Shown here piece by piece: positions 63,650-64,000 of a DNA stretch of 64,000 bases (positions are counted from its first letter, which is position 1; each line of letters opens with the position of its first letter). The stretch is from Pandoraea terrigena (GTDB lineage Bacteria; Pseudomonadota; Gammaproteobacteria; Burkholderiales; Burkholderiaceae), in contig NZ_CABPRU010000001.1 in NCBI RefSeq assembly GCF_902459705.1, positions 248,001-312,000 on the forward strand, in the 5' to 3' direction. The notes beneath the pieces were generated by a model that saw only the letters and a program-made list of their open reading frames with translations, did no database searches and was not told the DNA's origin. The position numbers and the translations under genes were made by a program.

Positions 63650-64000
63650 ATGAAGCTCAAATTCACTAAGATGCAAGGCGCCGGTAACGACTTCGTCGTG
63701 ATCGACGGCATCTCGCAGACCATCGATTTCGCGCCCGAGCAGTGGCGCGCGCTCGCCGACCGCCATTTCGGCGTCGGCGCCGATCAGCTCCTGCTCGTCG
63801 AACGCTCGATGCAGCCCGGCGTGGACTTCCGCTATCGCATCTTCAACGCCGACGGCGGCGAGGTCGAGCATTGCGGCAACGGCGCGCGCTGCTTCGTCAA
63901 GTTCGTGCGCGACACGGGGCTGACCGACAAGCGTTCGGTACGCGTCGAGGTCCAGCAGGGCGTGATCACGCTTACGATGCGCGACGACGGCCAGGTCAGC
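63650..64000 (+). CDS. dapF: Diaminopimelate epimerase (5' part, cut by the window end)
   Basis: 117 residues visible of about 280-290. Interconverts LL- and meso-diaminopimelate for lysine and peptidoglycan. The N-terminus '[19 protein letters not shown]' and the active-site cysteine C75 in '[19 protein letters not shown]' are diagnostic. The second catalytic cysteine lies beyond the window. It is in the same direction as lpxL, 43 bases away, so probably in the same operon. Confidence 0.96.
   Translation, partial: MKLKFTKMQGAGNDFVVIDGISQTIDFAPEQWRALADRHFGVGADQLLLVERSMQPGVDFRYRIFNADGGEVEHCGNGARCFVKFVRDTGLTDKRSVRVEVQQGVITLTMRDDGQVS

Overview
The window is a high-GC (roughly 63-65% by eye) proteobacterial chromosome segment. 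Gene content and local order (mreBCD-mrdA-rodA, gatCAB, queCED, metK/lpxL/dapF, cstA with its small YbdD-type partner, an NtrY-like kinase behind rsmB) point to a betaproteobacterium of the Burkholderiaceae. The protein sequences look most like Pandoraea/Burkholderia/Ralstonia relatives; this is inference from memory, not from a search. Nearly all of the window is densely packed housekeeping DNA. There is no phage, insertion sequence, CRISPR array or rRNA operon.

Layout. 1-5.2 kb: end of a TonB-dependent receptor with its PKHD-type dioxygenase partner (iron uptake), a Spy-like periplasmic protein, a DoxX-family membrane protein, a hotdog thioesterase, a patatin-like lipase and a D-2-hydroxyacid dehydrogenase. 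5.7-8.5 kb: GTP-type PEP carboxykinase and a FitAB/VapBC-type toxin-antitoxin pair. 8.5-13.2 kb: a cache-domain histidine kinase and NarL-type regulator divergent from cstA-ybdD. 13.3-16.2 kb: hemN (with a candidate Anr/FNR box) and a LysR regulator. 16.3-21.2 kb, minus strand: dprA, a thioredoxin-fold protein and topB, probably one operon. 21.3-31.1 kb, plus strand: def, an ArnT-like glycosyltransferase, fmt, htpX (with a candidate sigma-32 promoter), rsmB, a DUF4390-like protein, and an NtrY-like kinase with a short response regulator. 31.2-35.3 kb: tRNA-Phe, queC-queE-queD, a small hypothetical, a DsrE-like protein and a Sel1-repeat protein. 35.4-41.5 kb, minus strand: rodA, mrdA (PBP2), mreD, mreC, mreB (rod-shape machinery). 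42.0-46.9 kb, plus strand: gatC, gatA, a lipoprotein, gatB, ppk2.

47.4-56.1 kb is the main accessory feature: an eight-gene type IVb pilus cluster of the R64/TCP kind. In order it encodes a prepilin, a TcpQ/PilL-domain protein, a PilN secretin lipoprotein, PilO, PilP, PilQ ATPase, PilR inner-membrane platform and a prepilin peptidase. It is compact, starts with the major pilin gene, and I see no PilM, PilT (transglycosylase), PilV (tip adhesin) or retraction ATPase in it.

56.0-61.2 kb: a GMC oxidoreductase, an AidB-like acyl-CoA dehydrogenase and a coniferyl-aldehyde-dehydrogenase-like enzyme. 61.3-64.0 kb: metK (minus), then lpxL-type acyltransferase and the start of dapF (plus), the metK and lpxL promoters apparently overlapping.

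The regulatory DNA gave several of the better observations: an Anr-like box placed for class II activation of hemN, a near-consensus heat-shock promoter before htpX, a CsrA-type hairpin over the cstA ribosome binding site, and shared back-to-back -10 elements between metK and lpxL.
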